Shown here in pieces: positions 33,697 to 40,893 of a stretch of DNA of 64,000 nucleotides. Both the position numbers and the translations under genes were made by a program. The DNA comes from a virus, in the IMG/VR virus record IMGVR_UViG_3300032296_002405, positions 1-64,000 of that record. One strand, given 5' to 3'. The notes below the pieces were generated by a model that saw only the letters and a program-made list of their open reading frames with translations, did no database searches and was not told where the DNA came from. Every line of letters starts with the position of its first letter. Position 1 is the stretch's first letter.

Positions 33697-34394
33697 TTCG
33701 ATACCTCCCCTCTCACTACAAAACCACTCTTGTCTGCCTTGGCTTTGCCCTTTGCCTTCAGTCCAATGATTACCCCATTGTTGTGCATCATAACATCATC
33801 GGCAATGTCCCCATCTATAACCTTGTAGCCTTGGTATTCACTCGGCAATGGCTTTGTATGGTCAAACACAACTGCGACATTCACTCCCATAGCAAGTGCC
33901 TTTTTGCAATCGCTCCAATTGTTCTCTGAACGAGAGAATGTTTGCACATACCGAGTGCCTTGGTATTTCTCAACCTTGCCGATTTGCTTTGTGTAGTCGT
34001 AAAACTGAATGTTGGTCATCTCTTGGAGCAAGTCCACATTCAGCCTCTGCTTAACGATTCCGAACCAATCCAAATCTGATGTGCCGTTCAGTCTAACTTC
34101 CACAGGCTTTCCCTTGGAGTTAATCTTGCGAAGTTCTGCTACGAGTTGATTCAGGAATTCCTCTCGTTTCAGAAGGTAGTAATCGCTCTTGGAAATCCTC
34201 GCCCTCTGCACCGAGTTGAATGCTCCTCTGCCACTTGTGTTGAGGCAAACCGAAATGCACCCTTGGGATGCTTTTGGGCATAAGTTCACACCCTTGGAAT
34301 TCAGAGTGAATGGTGCAAGGTAGAGAATGTAACTCTCCAATGTGTTCTTGCTTGTCTTGGCATTCGTAGTGCCTTTGCTGAGAATGGTTTTCAT
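33693..34394 (-). CDS. Conserved phage protein with CX6CX3C motif
   Basis: 233 residues. The N-terminal block GVNLCPKASQGCISVCLNTS with C39, C46 and C50 and the following SGRGAFNSVQRARI are typical of a widespread phage family of unknown function (DUF7227-like, from memory). The body resembles an alpha/beta barrel (VEVRLNGTSDLDW, QFYDYTKQIGKV, YVQTFSRSENN). The cysteines could hold a metal or iron-sulfur cluster. It is the first gene of the minus-strand block and lies directly downstream of the structured non-coding region. Confidence 0.65.
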   Translation of the reverse strand: MKTILSKGTTNAKTSKNTLESYILYLAPFTLNSKGVNLCPKASQGCISVCLNTSGRGAFNSVQRARISKSDYYLLKREEFLNQLVAELRKINSKGKPVEVRLNGTSDLDWFGIVKQRLNVDLLQEMTNIQFYDYTKQIGKVEKYQGTRYVQTFSRSENNWSDCKKALAMGVNVAVVFDHTKPLPSEYQGYKVIDGDIADDVMMHNNGVIIGLKAKGKAKADKSGFVVRGEVSK

Positions 34395-35140
34395 TTGTCT
34401 TGATTCGGTTCACCTACCCACCGAAAGGTTTAGTTGCCCACCATTGGCTGTCCGACAGCGTACACCTATAGCAATGAAATAGGTCACGGCTAGTGCCGTG
34501 TCTCGTTCGTAGGTTTCACCCTACAATGGTGGCTAATGATTGATTTTTCCAGAGCATAATTGCCACATACTATTGGGGACTGCTACCCAACATCCCCTCT
34601 CTCGCAGAGGGACATCAGAGGTGAAGTGTGTTTAGCCTTTCTACGATTCGTGCATCAGCCTTGTCCAATCTAACGGAATAGCGATTTCCGAGTGAGGGAT
34701 ATGGGATTCCCTCGTGGGGTGATGACTATCGGAACTACAAATTCCGAGCGTATTTATACCGACACAATGACTCCTACGGAGGGCAAGTAAGCATACACCT
34801 ATCCCTCTATGTTCATTGTGTCCACATCGAAGACACCTTGGTCAGTTCACAACAAGCCACACTAGACCGAACTAGGCATTTTAGCACTCTGCTTCCATTC
34901 GCTTCCTATCTCACGACAGTACCTTGGCAAATTACTCGCTTCCGAGTTGTGGCTATCATTTCAAATTACCCTAAAACACTCCTTGTGTGGTGGGTCGGCT
35001 TCGTTACACACATCTACGAGCGATGCGTAATGGTAACTACCTTATGCCATAGTTAATCCGATTGATTAACGATTACAAAGATGGGGGTATAAACATTTGT
35101 TAATACCCTATACATAAATTTTTATTTAATTGGTTTACAA
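34395..35140 (-). ncRNA. Candidate large structured RNA or 5' leader
   Basis: About 750 bases without a convincing gene but with many hairpins: GCTGT/ACAGC 34447-34459, ACCTAT/ATAGGT 34464-34484, CACGGC/GCCGTG 34485-34500 and GTAGG/CCTAC 34509-34524, all inside a closing stem 34438-34446/34524-34532; TTGGG/CCCAA 34573-34590; CCCTCT/AGAGGG 34595-34611; GAGGGA/TCCCTC 34694-34713; TCGGAA/TTCCGA 34729-34747; a 10-bp stem 34761-34770/34813-34822; ACTCG/CGAGT 34934-34947; TGTGTG/CACACA 34984-35012; GCGTAA/TTATGC 35025-35047; GGGTAT/ATACCC 35085-35108. The minus strand is favoured because unpaired parts are purine-rich there and all adjacent genes are on it. It could be a stand-alone RNA or a regulatory leader of the small-gene block. 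Confidence 0.6.
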
Positions 35141-35159
35141 CATATTACAAAGATGTTGT
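35137..35159 (-). promoter_or_regulatory. Promoter within a palindromic operator
   Basis: ACAACAT (35137-35143) and ATGTTGT (35153-35159) form a 7-bp palindrome with a 9-base centre. Within it the minus-strand CATCTTTG (35148-35155) differs by one base from TAnnTTTG. The same 12-mer ATTACAAAGATG recurs at 35072-35083, giving a second CATCTTTG. Transcription would enter the structured region. The palindrome is a good operator candidate for the nearby regulator. Confidence 0.5.
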
Positions 35160-35199
35160 CCCAATATAAAACATTATGTTAAATAGATTCGGCGTGAAT

Positions 35200-35616
35200 T
35201 CACCAAGAGTCATCCCAAACCGATTCAATATTGGGATGTATCATAACCCAAGTTGGGACTCGGAGAGCAATGGACATAGTGGTAAGATAAGTTAATTGAA
35301 CTGACCTTTTGTAGCCTCCGTATGTTATGCCCTTCCTACTTACATTGATGCCGACCTTTGCCAAGTCCCTAACCAATTGGGCAACATTAGAACCCCTTCG
35401 GTATGCAAGATACTTGATGTTGTAACGAAGTAATGCCATATTTGAATCTAGATGCTCTAAAACATCATCTCTCAAAGTGGGTGAAAGTTCAAAAGACTTT
35501 CCATTAGTGAATCTTGGAACTGCATTGGGTTTTCGGGTGAATCTTGCCTTTTGCCTATGCCCTCTTTTGCTCCCCAAAGTTTCAATTTTGGCACTAACTG
35601 CTTCGGCTTCGCTCAT
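35200..35616 (-). CDS. Putative helix-turn-helix regulator
   Basis: 138 residues. Basic N-terminus (RGHRQKARFTRKPN), then a region resembling an XRE-type helix-turn-helix: NIKYLAYRRGSNVAQLVRDLAKVGI followed by TYLTTMSIALRVPTWVMIHP, the usual last helix of such domains. The likeness is moderate. Its place between the origin and the palindrome-bearing promoter suggests it controls the minus-strand block. Confidence 0.55.
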   Translation of the reverse strand: MSEAEAVSAKIETLGSKRGHRQKARFTRKPNAVPRFTNGKSFELSPTLRDDVLEHLDSNMALLRYNIKYLAYRRGSNVAQLVRDLAKVGINVSRKGITYGGYKRSVQLTYLTTMSIALRVPTWVMIHPNIESVWDDSW

Positions 35617-35687
35617 GTTTCAACTTTGCCTGTACTGGTTTGTGTCATGTTCCATATCTCTAACCACCGATAGAGAATTGGAACAAG

Positions 35688-35695
35688 CAAATATA
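35688..35695 (-). promoter_or_regulatory. -7 box for the 35.2-kb regulator
   Basis: Minus-strand TATATTTG (35688-35695) fits TAnnTTTG. It lies 71 bases before the regulator's start; an 11-codon reading frame (MEHDTNQYRQS) sits in the leader and ends just before it. No clear -33 box. Confidence 0.45.
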
Positions 35696-35773
35696 ACTTC
35701 TTGATACATAACTTTTTGCATTGGATTTTCGCTTTCGGTTTGGGTTAGATTTGATTTTGTCAAAGATACGCAA

Positions 35774-35872
35774 ATACGCGCACATATACGCGCGTGTGTG
35801 TGTGCGTGATCGCGCGCGTACCCGGGGGGGTGTGCCTGGGCGCGCGTGTGCGTACCCGTGTGTGGTATGTGT
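35774..35872. other. Alternating purine-pyrimidine, Z-DNA-like tract
   Basis: About 100 bases dominated by CG, CA and TG steps (for example CGCGCACATATACGCGCG, then TGTGTGTGTGCGTG, CGCGCGCGTAC, GGGCGCGCGTGTGCG), interrupted by one CCCGGGGGGG block. Such runs readily adopt left-handed DNA under negative supercoiling. It lies beside the iteron region and differs completely from all surrounding sequence. It carries no gene. Confidence 0.65.
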
Positions 35873-35903
35873 CTCCACCTGTCCCCGGCAGAAAAAAAAT
35901 TTT

Positions 35904-36224
35904 GTGGTAACGTGGTAAGGTGTGGTAAGTAGAAAATGTTACATACTTACCACGCCAAACGCATTGATATGTAATATATTATATACTTTGTGGTAAGGTG
36001 GTAAGTAAAATTCATTAATTAGTATATATATATATATAAAATACGCATATATACATATATAGTTGATAATCAATAACAGTTGGATTTATTGAAAAAAAAA
36101 TATTTTGTTCCGGGTAATTTATAGGAAAGTACTTACCACATTACCACAAATTGGCTTTTTAGAACGGAGGTGATTGATTATCAGGCTGAAAAGTGTGGTA
36201 AGTGGTCTTACCACATCTTACCAC
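35904..36224. other. Probable replication origin: iterons and AT-rich segment
   Basis: The 8-mer GTGGTAAG or a near-copy occurs about eleven times: 35904 (one mismatch), 35912, 35922, 35990, 35998 and 36195 direct; 35946, 36132, 36140 (one mismatch), 36207 and 36217 inverted. The last three lie inside the end of the primase-helicase gene. Between the clusters is a very AT-rich stretch (about 36010-36120, including TATATATATATATATA), a likely unwinding element. The G/C strand bias changes sign around this point. Iterons, unwinding element and adjacent primase-helicase together make an origin likely. 35617-36158 contains no protein gene. Confidence 0.7.
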
Positions 36225-38333
36225 ATTATAGCACTTGACCATGGCTGGTCCTTTCCGTTTTGTTTTGGGATCGCCGAATAGTTTACGGAGTTCGATACCG
36301 AACTTGGCCATATGTCGTATTTGTTGTTTGGTATTGATTTCTATTTCATTTTTTATTTCGGTGGCGGTGAGCCAGTCGATGTGTCCTGATCCGTCGGGGG
36401 GGTAGAAGAATTGGAGGATGAGTTCTCGTTCGTAGCAGATGGAGGTAAAGTCATCGGACACATCTCCGAGTTGATTGACCTCGTCGGTGGACAGGAGCCA
36501 TGTTTCGCCTGATGCGTATGCGTGGTAAGCTTCCATGAAGAGTTCCACTCGGTCAATGGCATTGATACGATTGAAGTCTATCGACTCCACTTTGATTGGA
36601 AGGATACGGGTATTGCCGGTCGGGTCGGATATGACTTCGTTAGGGTTGGAAGTACCGCACAGGACGGCTAGGCGTTTGTAGTCCATGTTGTCCCGGCGGT
36701 ATGGCGCTCGGAGGGAGAAGGTGTCTTTGGAGGTAAGTTCTTTGAGGCGTTTCTCGTCTTGTTTGGATTTGCCACCCATTTCGTCGTCCATGACAATGAG
36801 TTTCTGGCACATGAGCAGTTCATCGTCTTTGCCTCGGTCGAGTTTGGATTCTGCGTAGTACGACCGAAGGGAGTTAGGCAGTAGCCGACGAAAGAACTCT
36901 GTTTTGCCGTTGTATTGGGGGCCGGTGAAAACGAGCATGGACCGCACGGGGTATCCGTCTATGGCGGCGTGTATGCCGATGAGCCACTTGCGTATCCAGT
37001 TGGCGGCGTGTGGGGTATTGGTACGAACGCAGGAGATGAGGGCATCGATGACACCGGTTGGTTGTACCGATTGGTGTTTGGCGATGAACTCCTTGATGGG
37101 GTGGTAGGTGGGGGTTTGGTTGGAGAACAGTATGGTCTGGACCAGGTCCTTGGTGACGTTGGGTGTGTTGAACACGGCTCTGGCGTTGAGGTAGATGTCG
37201 TTGATGTCTTCTTCGAGGAGGGCTTCGCCGGAGCGGGATTTCTCGAGTTTGTGGGTTACGGCGTTTCGTTTGACCGGGTACTTGGTCTTGATGAACATGA
37301 TAAGGCCTTCGATCAGGTGTTCGGGGTCTGAGGCGAGGGTGGCCAGGGTCACATCGGGTCGGGACTGTACGCTCCGTGCGATGGATTCGGCTTGTGTGGT
37401 TGACAGGTCGCCTCTGCTGGACAGTACGGATGCCACGTCTTCGCCCGATGCCTTGGCTGTTGCGGCCAGGGTTATGAGATCTCGGTTGGTCTTGGGCAGT
37501 GTCACGCCTGCCTGTTTGAGCATGTGGTAGAAGGTTCCGATGGTGACACGGCGTCCGGTGGTGTCACGGCGCAGTGCGATGGAGTACTGTCGGTCGGCCT
37601 GCTCGGTGGAGTACTTGGCACTCATGGAGCAGAGCGAGTGGAAGTGTGAACGGCCTGACTCGCCCAGTTCGTCGGCCAGGGCGAAGGAGAGGTTGAGGTA
37701 GTCTTCGTAGGATTCGGCGATGCTGACTCCGGATGCTACGGCGTCGGATACGAGTTGGCTGATTTGGTCACCGGTGTATACGATGGGTAGGGACTTGGGT
37801 ACTACTACACGGCGTGCCTTGGTCTTGGCTGTTCGGCTGGACTCGTTGACGACCAGGTCCGGGTCATACGATACGAACCGAAGTGATACGATGTTGCGTG
37901 GTTTGGAGTCGATGACTACGCCGTAGGTGTCGAAGTAGTATTGTTGGAGCCAGTCGAAGGATTCGTTGTGTTTGTCGGGTTTGACTTTGACCATGATGGC
38001 CACGCCTTGGCGGCTGACCGAGTCGAACAGGGCGTAGGTGTACGGGTCCAGTGCCAGTGCGGTTCGGTTGCATTCGGTGTCGATGTCGATGCAGATGAAT
38101 CCTGAGTGTTTGACCAGGGACGATTGGTTGCGTTTGGTGAACACGCCGCTGACGGTCACGCACGGTACGGATCGTTTGGCGGTGTCGCGGGAGTCCTTGT
38201 CCTCACAAGAGCGGACGGCTTCGACTTGTTCGGCCCATTTGCCGTTGCGTATGCCATCGAGCAGTTCGCTGATGGCGAGCATGGCTGATGGTTCGGTTGC
38301 GTATGCGTTTGGGAACAGGGATATTTGGCTCAT
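36159..38333 (-). CDS. VirE/VapE-type primase-helicase
   Basis: 724 residues. Residues about 60-160 form a BT4734/VirE N-terminal-like primase domain with SGFICIDID (D83 and D85, probable metal ligands). A middle helical region follows. Residues about 440-640 are the VapE-like P-loop ATPase: Walker A GPQYNGKT (471-478), Walker B LIVMDDE (512-518), and LCGTSNPNEVISDPTGNTR as sensor/arginine-finger region. The C-terminus is a winged-helix-like part. It should unwind and prime the phage origin, which lies at and just past its 3' end. On the coding strand the gene is C-rich, opposite to most genes here. Confidence 0.8.
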   Translation of the reverse strand: MSQISLFPNAYATEPSAMLAISELLDGIRNGKWAEQVEAVRSCEDKDSRDTAKRSVPCVTVSGVFTKRNQSSLVKHSGFICIDIDTECNRTALALDPYTYALFDSVSRQGVAIMVKVKPDKHNESFDWLQQYYFDTYGVVIDSKPRNIVSLRFVSYDPDLVVNESSRTAKTKARRVVVPKSLPIVYTGDQISQLVSDAVASGVSIAESYEDYLNLSFALADELGESGRSHFHSLCSMSAKYSTEQADRQYSIALRRDTTGRRVTIGTFYHMLKQAGVTLPKTNRDLITLAATAKASGEDVASVLSSRGDLSTTQAESIARSVQSRPDVTLATLASDPEHLIEGLIMFIKTKYPVKRNAVTHKLEKSRSGEALLEEDINDIYLNARAVFNTPNVTKDLVQTILFSNQTPTYHPIKEFIAKHQSVQPTGVIDALISCVRTNTPHAANWIRKWLIGIHAAIDGYPVRSMLVFTGPQYNGKTEFFRRLLPNSLRSYYAESKLDRGKDDELLMCQKLIVMDDEMGGKSKQDEKRLKELTSKDTFSLRAPYRRDNMDYKRLAVLCGTSNPNEVISDPTGNTRILPIKVESIDFNRINAIDRVELFMEAYHAYASGETWLLSTDEVNQLGDVSDDFTSICYERELILQFFYPPDGSGHIDWLTATEIKNEIEINTKQQIRHMAKFGIELRKLFGDPKTKRKGPAMVKCYNVVRCGKTTYHTFQPDNQSPPF

Positions 38334-38441
38334 GGTGTGTGTCCCTGCGAGACCGACCTGGCCGACATGGATGGGAAGGCTCGTTGGGGAAGGCGAATAT
38401 AATGTAACGCTACGAGTTACGAACCAATGTTGAAAACTTTC

Positions 38442-38690
38442 CTATGAGTACTTAAAAATAATTTCATTGTATTTTTGAAGGAAATCCTCAAAAGAGTTTA
38501 TATGGATAAAACTAACATTATCCATATTGTTTGATCCGTTATCGATAACCCAGTAAATTTCTATTGGTATATCTATTCCAGTAATCCTTACATTGATATT
38601 TGATACAACTTTATTACTATTTGAATTCCAGGCCGTGTGGCCATTATCAATAAGGTGTTTTATTATCGATGATTTTAGATTTTGCATCAA
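38442..38690 (-). CDS. Hypothetical protein behind HNH nuclease
   Basis: 82 residues, AT-rich, overlapping the HNH gene by about 44 bases; a start at the second methionine (38687) is equally possible. Asn-rich with a beta core (VVSNINVRITGIDIPIEIYWVI). It shares the low GC of the HNH gene and may have arrived with it. Confidence 0.5.
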   Translation of the reverse strand: MMQNLKSSIIKHLIDNGHTAWNSNSNKVVSNINVRITGIDIPIEIYWVIDNGSNNMDNVSFIHINSFEDFLQKYNEIIFKYS

Positions 38691-39369
38691 TTATAACTCT
38701 ATTTACTATTATTTTTTTCTTTCTTGCAATGTAATAACATTTAATACACCTAGTACTATTTTTATATATAATAGAATCGCAATCAATACATTTTTTAAAT
38801 ATAAATTCTCTAGTTTTTTTTCTAATATTTTTAAAATCTAATCCATGTACTTTACCATGGCAATTTATACATAATGTAATACCATTATCTATGTCAAATC
38901 TTTTTTCAATAGATACTGACCATGGTATTATATGATGAGCTTCAAGATTAATATTCGAGTTGCAATGTTTGCAATTATAATTATCCCTTTTTAATACAGC
39001 ATTCCTCCATTTGTATATTTCCCTTGAATATTTTGATCTTTTATTTGTATTGTATTTTCCTCCTTTCCAAAAATTAGACTTTTCCCCTTTTAATCTTTCA
39101 GATTGGGCGTCATTTTGACATTTTGATGAGCAGTATTTATTTCTATATCTTTTTTTTTCACCATTTAATTGCCATTGGTTTCCACATCTTTTACAGTTTT
39201 TATATCTGGGTTTTATATTGTGTTTTTTGCCTATCCTTTGATTAGATTTGTTTTTGTTTTGGCATTCTTTTGAACAAGTAAATACTCTGTTTTCTTTTGA
39301 TTTTTGTATATCAAAAGAGGCATTACATACCTTACAGTTTTTTATAATTCTGTTTTTTTTATTAAACAT
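38647..39369 (-). CDS. HNH endonuclease with zinc-finger clusters
   Basis: 240 residues. Three N-terminal Cys pairs (NCKVCNASF, TCSKECQ, NCKRCGNQW, YCSSKC) look like zinc-binding DNA-recognition modules. The HNH core is CKHCNSNINLEAHHIIPW...DNGITLCINCHGKVHG, with the zinc Cys pairs and the catalytic HH. Another Cys pair set follows (KKCIDCDSII, TRCIKCYYI). The gene is far more AT-rich than its neighbours and Lys/Asn-rich, as free-standing homing endonucleases often are. Confidence 0.85.
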   Translation of the reverse strand: MFNKKNRIIKNCKVCNASFDIQKSKENRVFTCSKECQNKNKSNQRIGKKHNIKPRYKNCKRCGNQWQLNGEKKRYRNKYCSSKCQNDAQSERLKGEKSNFWKGGKYNTNKRSKYSREIYKWRNAVLKRDNYNCKHCNSNINLEAHHIIPWSVSIEKRFDIDNGITLCINCHGKVHGLDFKNIRKKTREFIFKKCIDCDSIIYKNSTRCIKCYYIARKKKIIVNRVIIDAKSKIIDNKTPY

Positions 39370-39371
39370 TT

Positions 39372-39484
39372 AAAATACCCCCCAATCAAACAAAGGCTAC
39401 CCAGTGTCCGCTTATGCGAAAAATGGCAATGTTTGAAATAGGGGGATTTAAATATCATAGTAACTGAGTAGCATTACAAAAATA
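39372..39484 (-). promoter_or_regulatory. Promoter and leader hairpin of the HNH gene
   Basis: Minus-strand TATTTTTG (39477-39484) fits TAnnTTTG. The ~100-base leader contains a long inverted repeat: CCCCC..CAAAC (39379-39391) with GTTTG..GGGGG (39431-39445), extended by AAAT/ATTT. The HNH gene thus has its own promoter and a structured leader. Confidence 0.5.
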
Positions 39485-39486
39485 TA

Positions 39487-39936
39487 TTATGATTCAATAA
39501 ATTGCATATATTTTTCATAAAAATCATCGAATGTTTTCACAATCCAATATTGCGCTCCTGCTCGTTCAACCTTTTCCTTGAATTCATGTTGAGCTGTTGA
39601 CATTCGATCTTTTCCAATCTTTATTTCAATCCAAACCGCATGGGCTATACCGTTTTTATTGATGTTAGCCGATATGTCTGCAATACCTTTTGCTTGGGTT
39701 GATGGGCGGTAATATCCACCATTGACATGAGCTTTTTCTTTAACCCAAAGTCCAGTATTGTTTATGCGTGATGCAAAGTGTCCAGAGAAATTCAGAAAGT
39801 CGCATATTGCTGATGTACAGCCATTTGCAGTTGTTGTTTTATATTTTTTCACAGGCCTGTATGAATCTGGGAATTCTGGGTATTTACGTTTATTTTCCTC
39901 AATGGCAAGTGCTTTGAGTCTGTCGAGTGGTTTCAT
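39487..39936 (-). CDS. VRR-NUC-type nuclease
   Basis: 149 residues. The C-terminal half has the VRR-NUC (PD-(D/E)XK) pattern: GIADISANI (Asp), VWIEIKIGKDRMST (E-x-K) and AGAQYWIVKTFDDF. Such small phage nucleases act on branched DNA, for example as Holliday-junction resolvases before packaging. It is coupled to the conserved gene upstream by a 4-base overlap. Confidence 0.75.
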   Translation of the reverse strand: MKPLDRLKALAIEENKRKYPEFPDSYRPVKKYKTTTANGCTSAICDFLNFSGHFASRINNTGLWVKEKAHVNGGYYRPSTQAKGIADISANINKNGIAHAVWIEIKIGKDRMSTAQHEFKEKVERAGAQYWIVKTFDDFYEKYMQFIES

Positions 39937-40211
39937 ATGTCGTCTTTACACCATATCGGGGTTTTCTCTCCTACGTATGATCCGTGTACGTTGTAGTAGA
40001 AGTATTCGATTGCATCTTCCTGGTCCATATCACGGCAAAGGATTTCGATACATTTGGATACGCTATATATAAGGCGCATGCTGTTTTCTTCGATGCCGAT
40101 GATGGCTTCATTGAATCCGTCGGCTTTGAGTATCTCTTCTTCCGGAAACCATTCGAGTATGTACTCAAGCATTCCTTGTGGTTCGTCCGGTCCTATTTTG
40201 AATTGGTCCAT
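39933..40211 (-). CDS. Conserved phage protein of unknown function
   Basis: 92 residues. The phrases AIIGIEENSMRLIYSVSKCI and YFYYNVHGSYVGEKTPIW are highly conserved in many unrelated phages in my memory, always without assigned function. It is acidic and lies upstream of the VRR nuclease in one operon, which suggests a link to DNA processing. Confidence 0.65.
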   Translation of the reverse strand: MDQFKIGPDEPQGMLEYILEWFPEEEILKADGFNEAIIGIEENSMRLIYSVSKCIEILCRDMDQEDAIEYFYYNVHGSYVGEKTPIWCKDDI

Positions 40212-40227
40212 GTGTTTTGTTTAGTTA

Positions 40228-40283
40228 CAAAAATAAAAAAATCTTCCAATAAATTTGGAGTATCGAAAATTTGTTTATCTTCG
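40228..40283. promoter_or_regulatory. Divergent promoter pair
   Basis: Leftward: minus-strand TATTTTTG (40228-40235), 16 bases before the ATG at 40211. Rightward: TTTG (40254-40257), an 18-base spacer and TATCTTCG (40276-40283), one base off consensus, with the ATG at 40288 only 4 bases on. The rightward mRNA would be leaderless. The AT-rich gap holds no gene. Confidence 0.55.
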
Positions 40284-40287
40284 CATC

Positions 40288-40467
40288 ATGGTACTGATAA
40301 ACCTCACGGATGACCAGTCGATAGAGTTGAAGCATATCGAGAATCTGGGTCTTATTGCGTTGACCACGACCCAGTGGGGGAATGAAAGCACTACGGTGTA
40401 TCTGACCAAGGAGGAGGTGGTTTACGTCGCCGAATTTATGTTGAACTATATCGATTCGGTATCATGA
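40288..40467 (+). CDS. Small hypothetical protein
   Basis: 59 residues (MVLINLTDDQSIELKHIE...). ATG 40288 is chosen because it directly follows the promoter; an in-frame ATG at 40255 lies inside the promoter. It starts the rightward operon that leads to the packaging genes. Function unknown. Confidence 0.55.
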   Translation: MVLINLTDDQSIELKHIENLGLIALTTTQWGNESTTVYLTKEEVVYVAEFMLNYIDSVS

Positions 40468-40628
40468 GGAAGGAGTTGCGCATATTGATACCGGTGACGA
40501 TGCACGAAATGATTCGCATATTGGCACGAAGGAACAAAAGGACTATTACCAAGGAAGTGGAATTACTAATCGAAAATCATATAAGAAATGGAAATCAAAG
40601 GAAGAGTGAAGACAATCCTGCCTATTGA
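40464..40628 (+). CDS. Ribbon-helix-helix-like small protein
   Basis: 54 residues (MRKELRILIPVTMHEMIR...). The strand ELRILIPV followed by two helices (MHEMIRILARRNKRT, ITKEVELLIENHIRN) has the shape of an Arc/CopG-type ribbon-helix-helix DNA-binding protein. It overlaps the previous stop (ATGA) and the SSB gene by 41 bases. It may regulate this operon. Confidence 0.6.
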   Translation: MRKELRILIPVTMHEMIRILARRNKRTITKEVELLIENHIRNGNQRKSEDNPAY

Positions 40629-40893
40629 GCAGGGAGAGAGTAAGAACGGAAAAGGATGGAAGCGTCGTGACTTCATCGTGGAGTTCAAGGATGGCAGTTA
40701 CGACAAGCTTGCGGCGTTCACGGCCCGTACTGATGCGGCGCTTGAGCGTGTAGGCAACTTGGCTGAAGGGGCTGAGGTGAACGTGGCTTTCAATGTGGAG
40801 AGCCGTGAGTACAACGGAAAGTATTACACGAACCTGAACGCTTGGAAGATTGAGTTGCTTCAGTCTGCACCGGCTACCGACTTGCCGTTCTGA
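40588..40893 (+). CDS. DUF3127-type single-strand DNA-binding protein
   Basis: 101 residues with an OB-fold pattern (IKGRVKTILPIEQGESKNGK, RRDFIVEFKDG, VNVAFNVESREYNGKYY, LNAWKIE) typical of DUF3127, a Bacteroidota and phage SSB-like family. The C-terminus ATDLPF resembles the acidic, Phe-ending tip by which SSBs recruit partners. It should coat single strands in replication and YqaJ-dependent recombination. Confidence 0.75.
   Translation: MEIKGRVKTILPIEQGESKNGKGWKRRDFIVEFKDGSYDKLAAFTARTDAALERVGNLAEGAEVNVAFNVESREYNGKYYTNLNAWKIELLQSAPATDLPF

Noticed and set aside
34838-35056. Plus-strand 72-codon frame inside the structured non-coding region
   Set aside because: No ribosome site or promoter, odd composition, and it overlaps several hairpins; the surrounding transcription is minus-strand.
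34438-35108. CRISPR array or direct-repeat array
   Set aside because: The repeats are inverted pairs of different sequence, not regularly spaced identical repeats.
34395-35140. Group II intron
   Set aside because: No domain V-like hairpin or intron boundary motif was recognised, and no reverse transcriptase gene is present.
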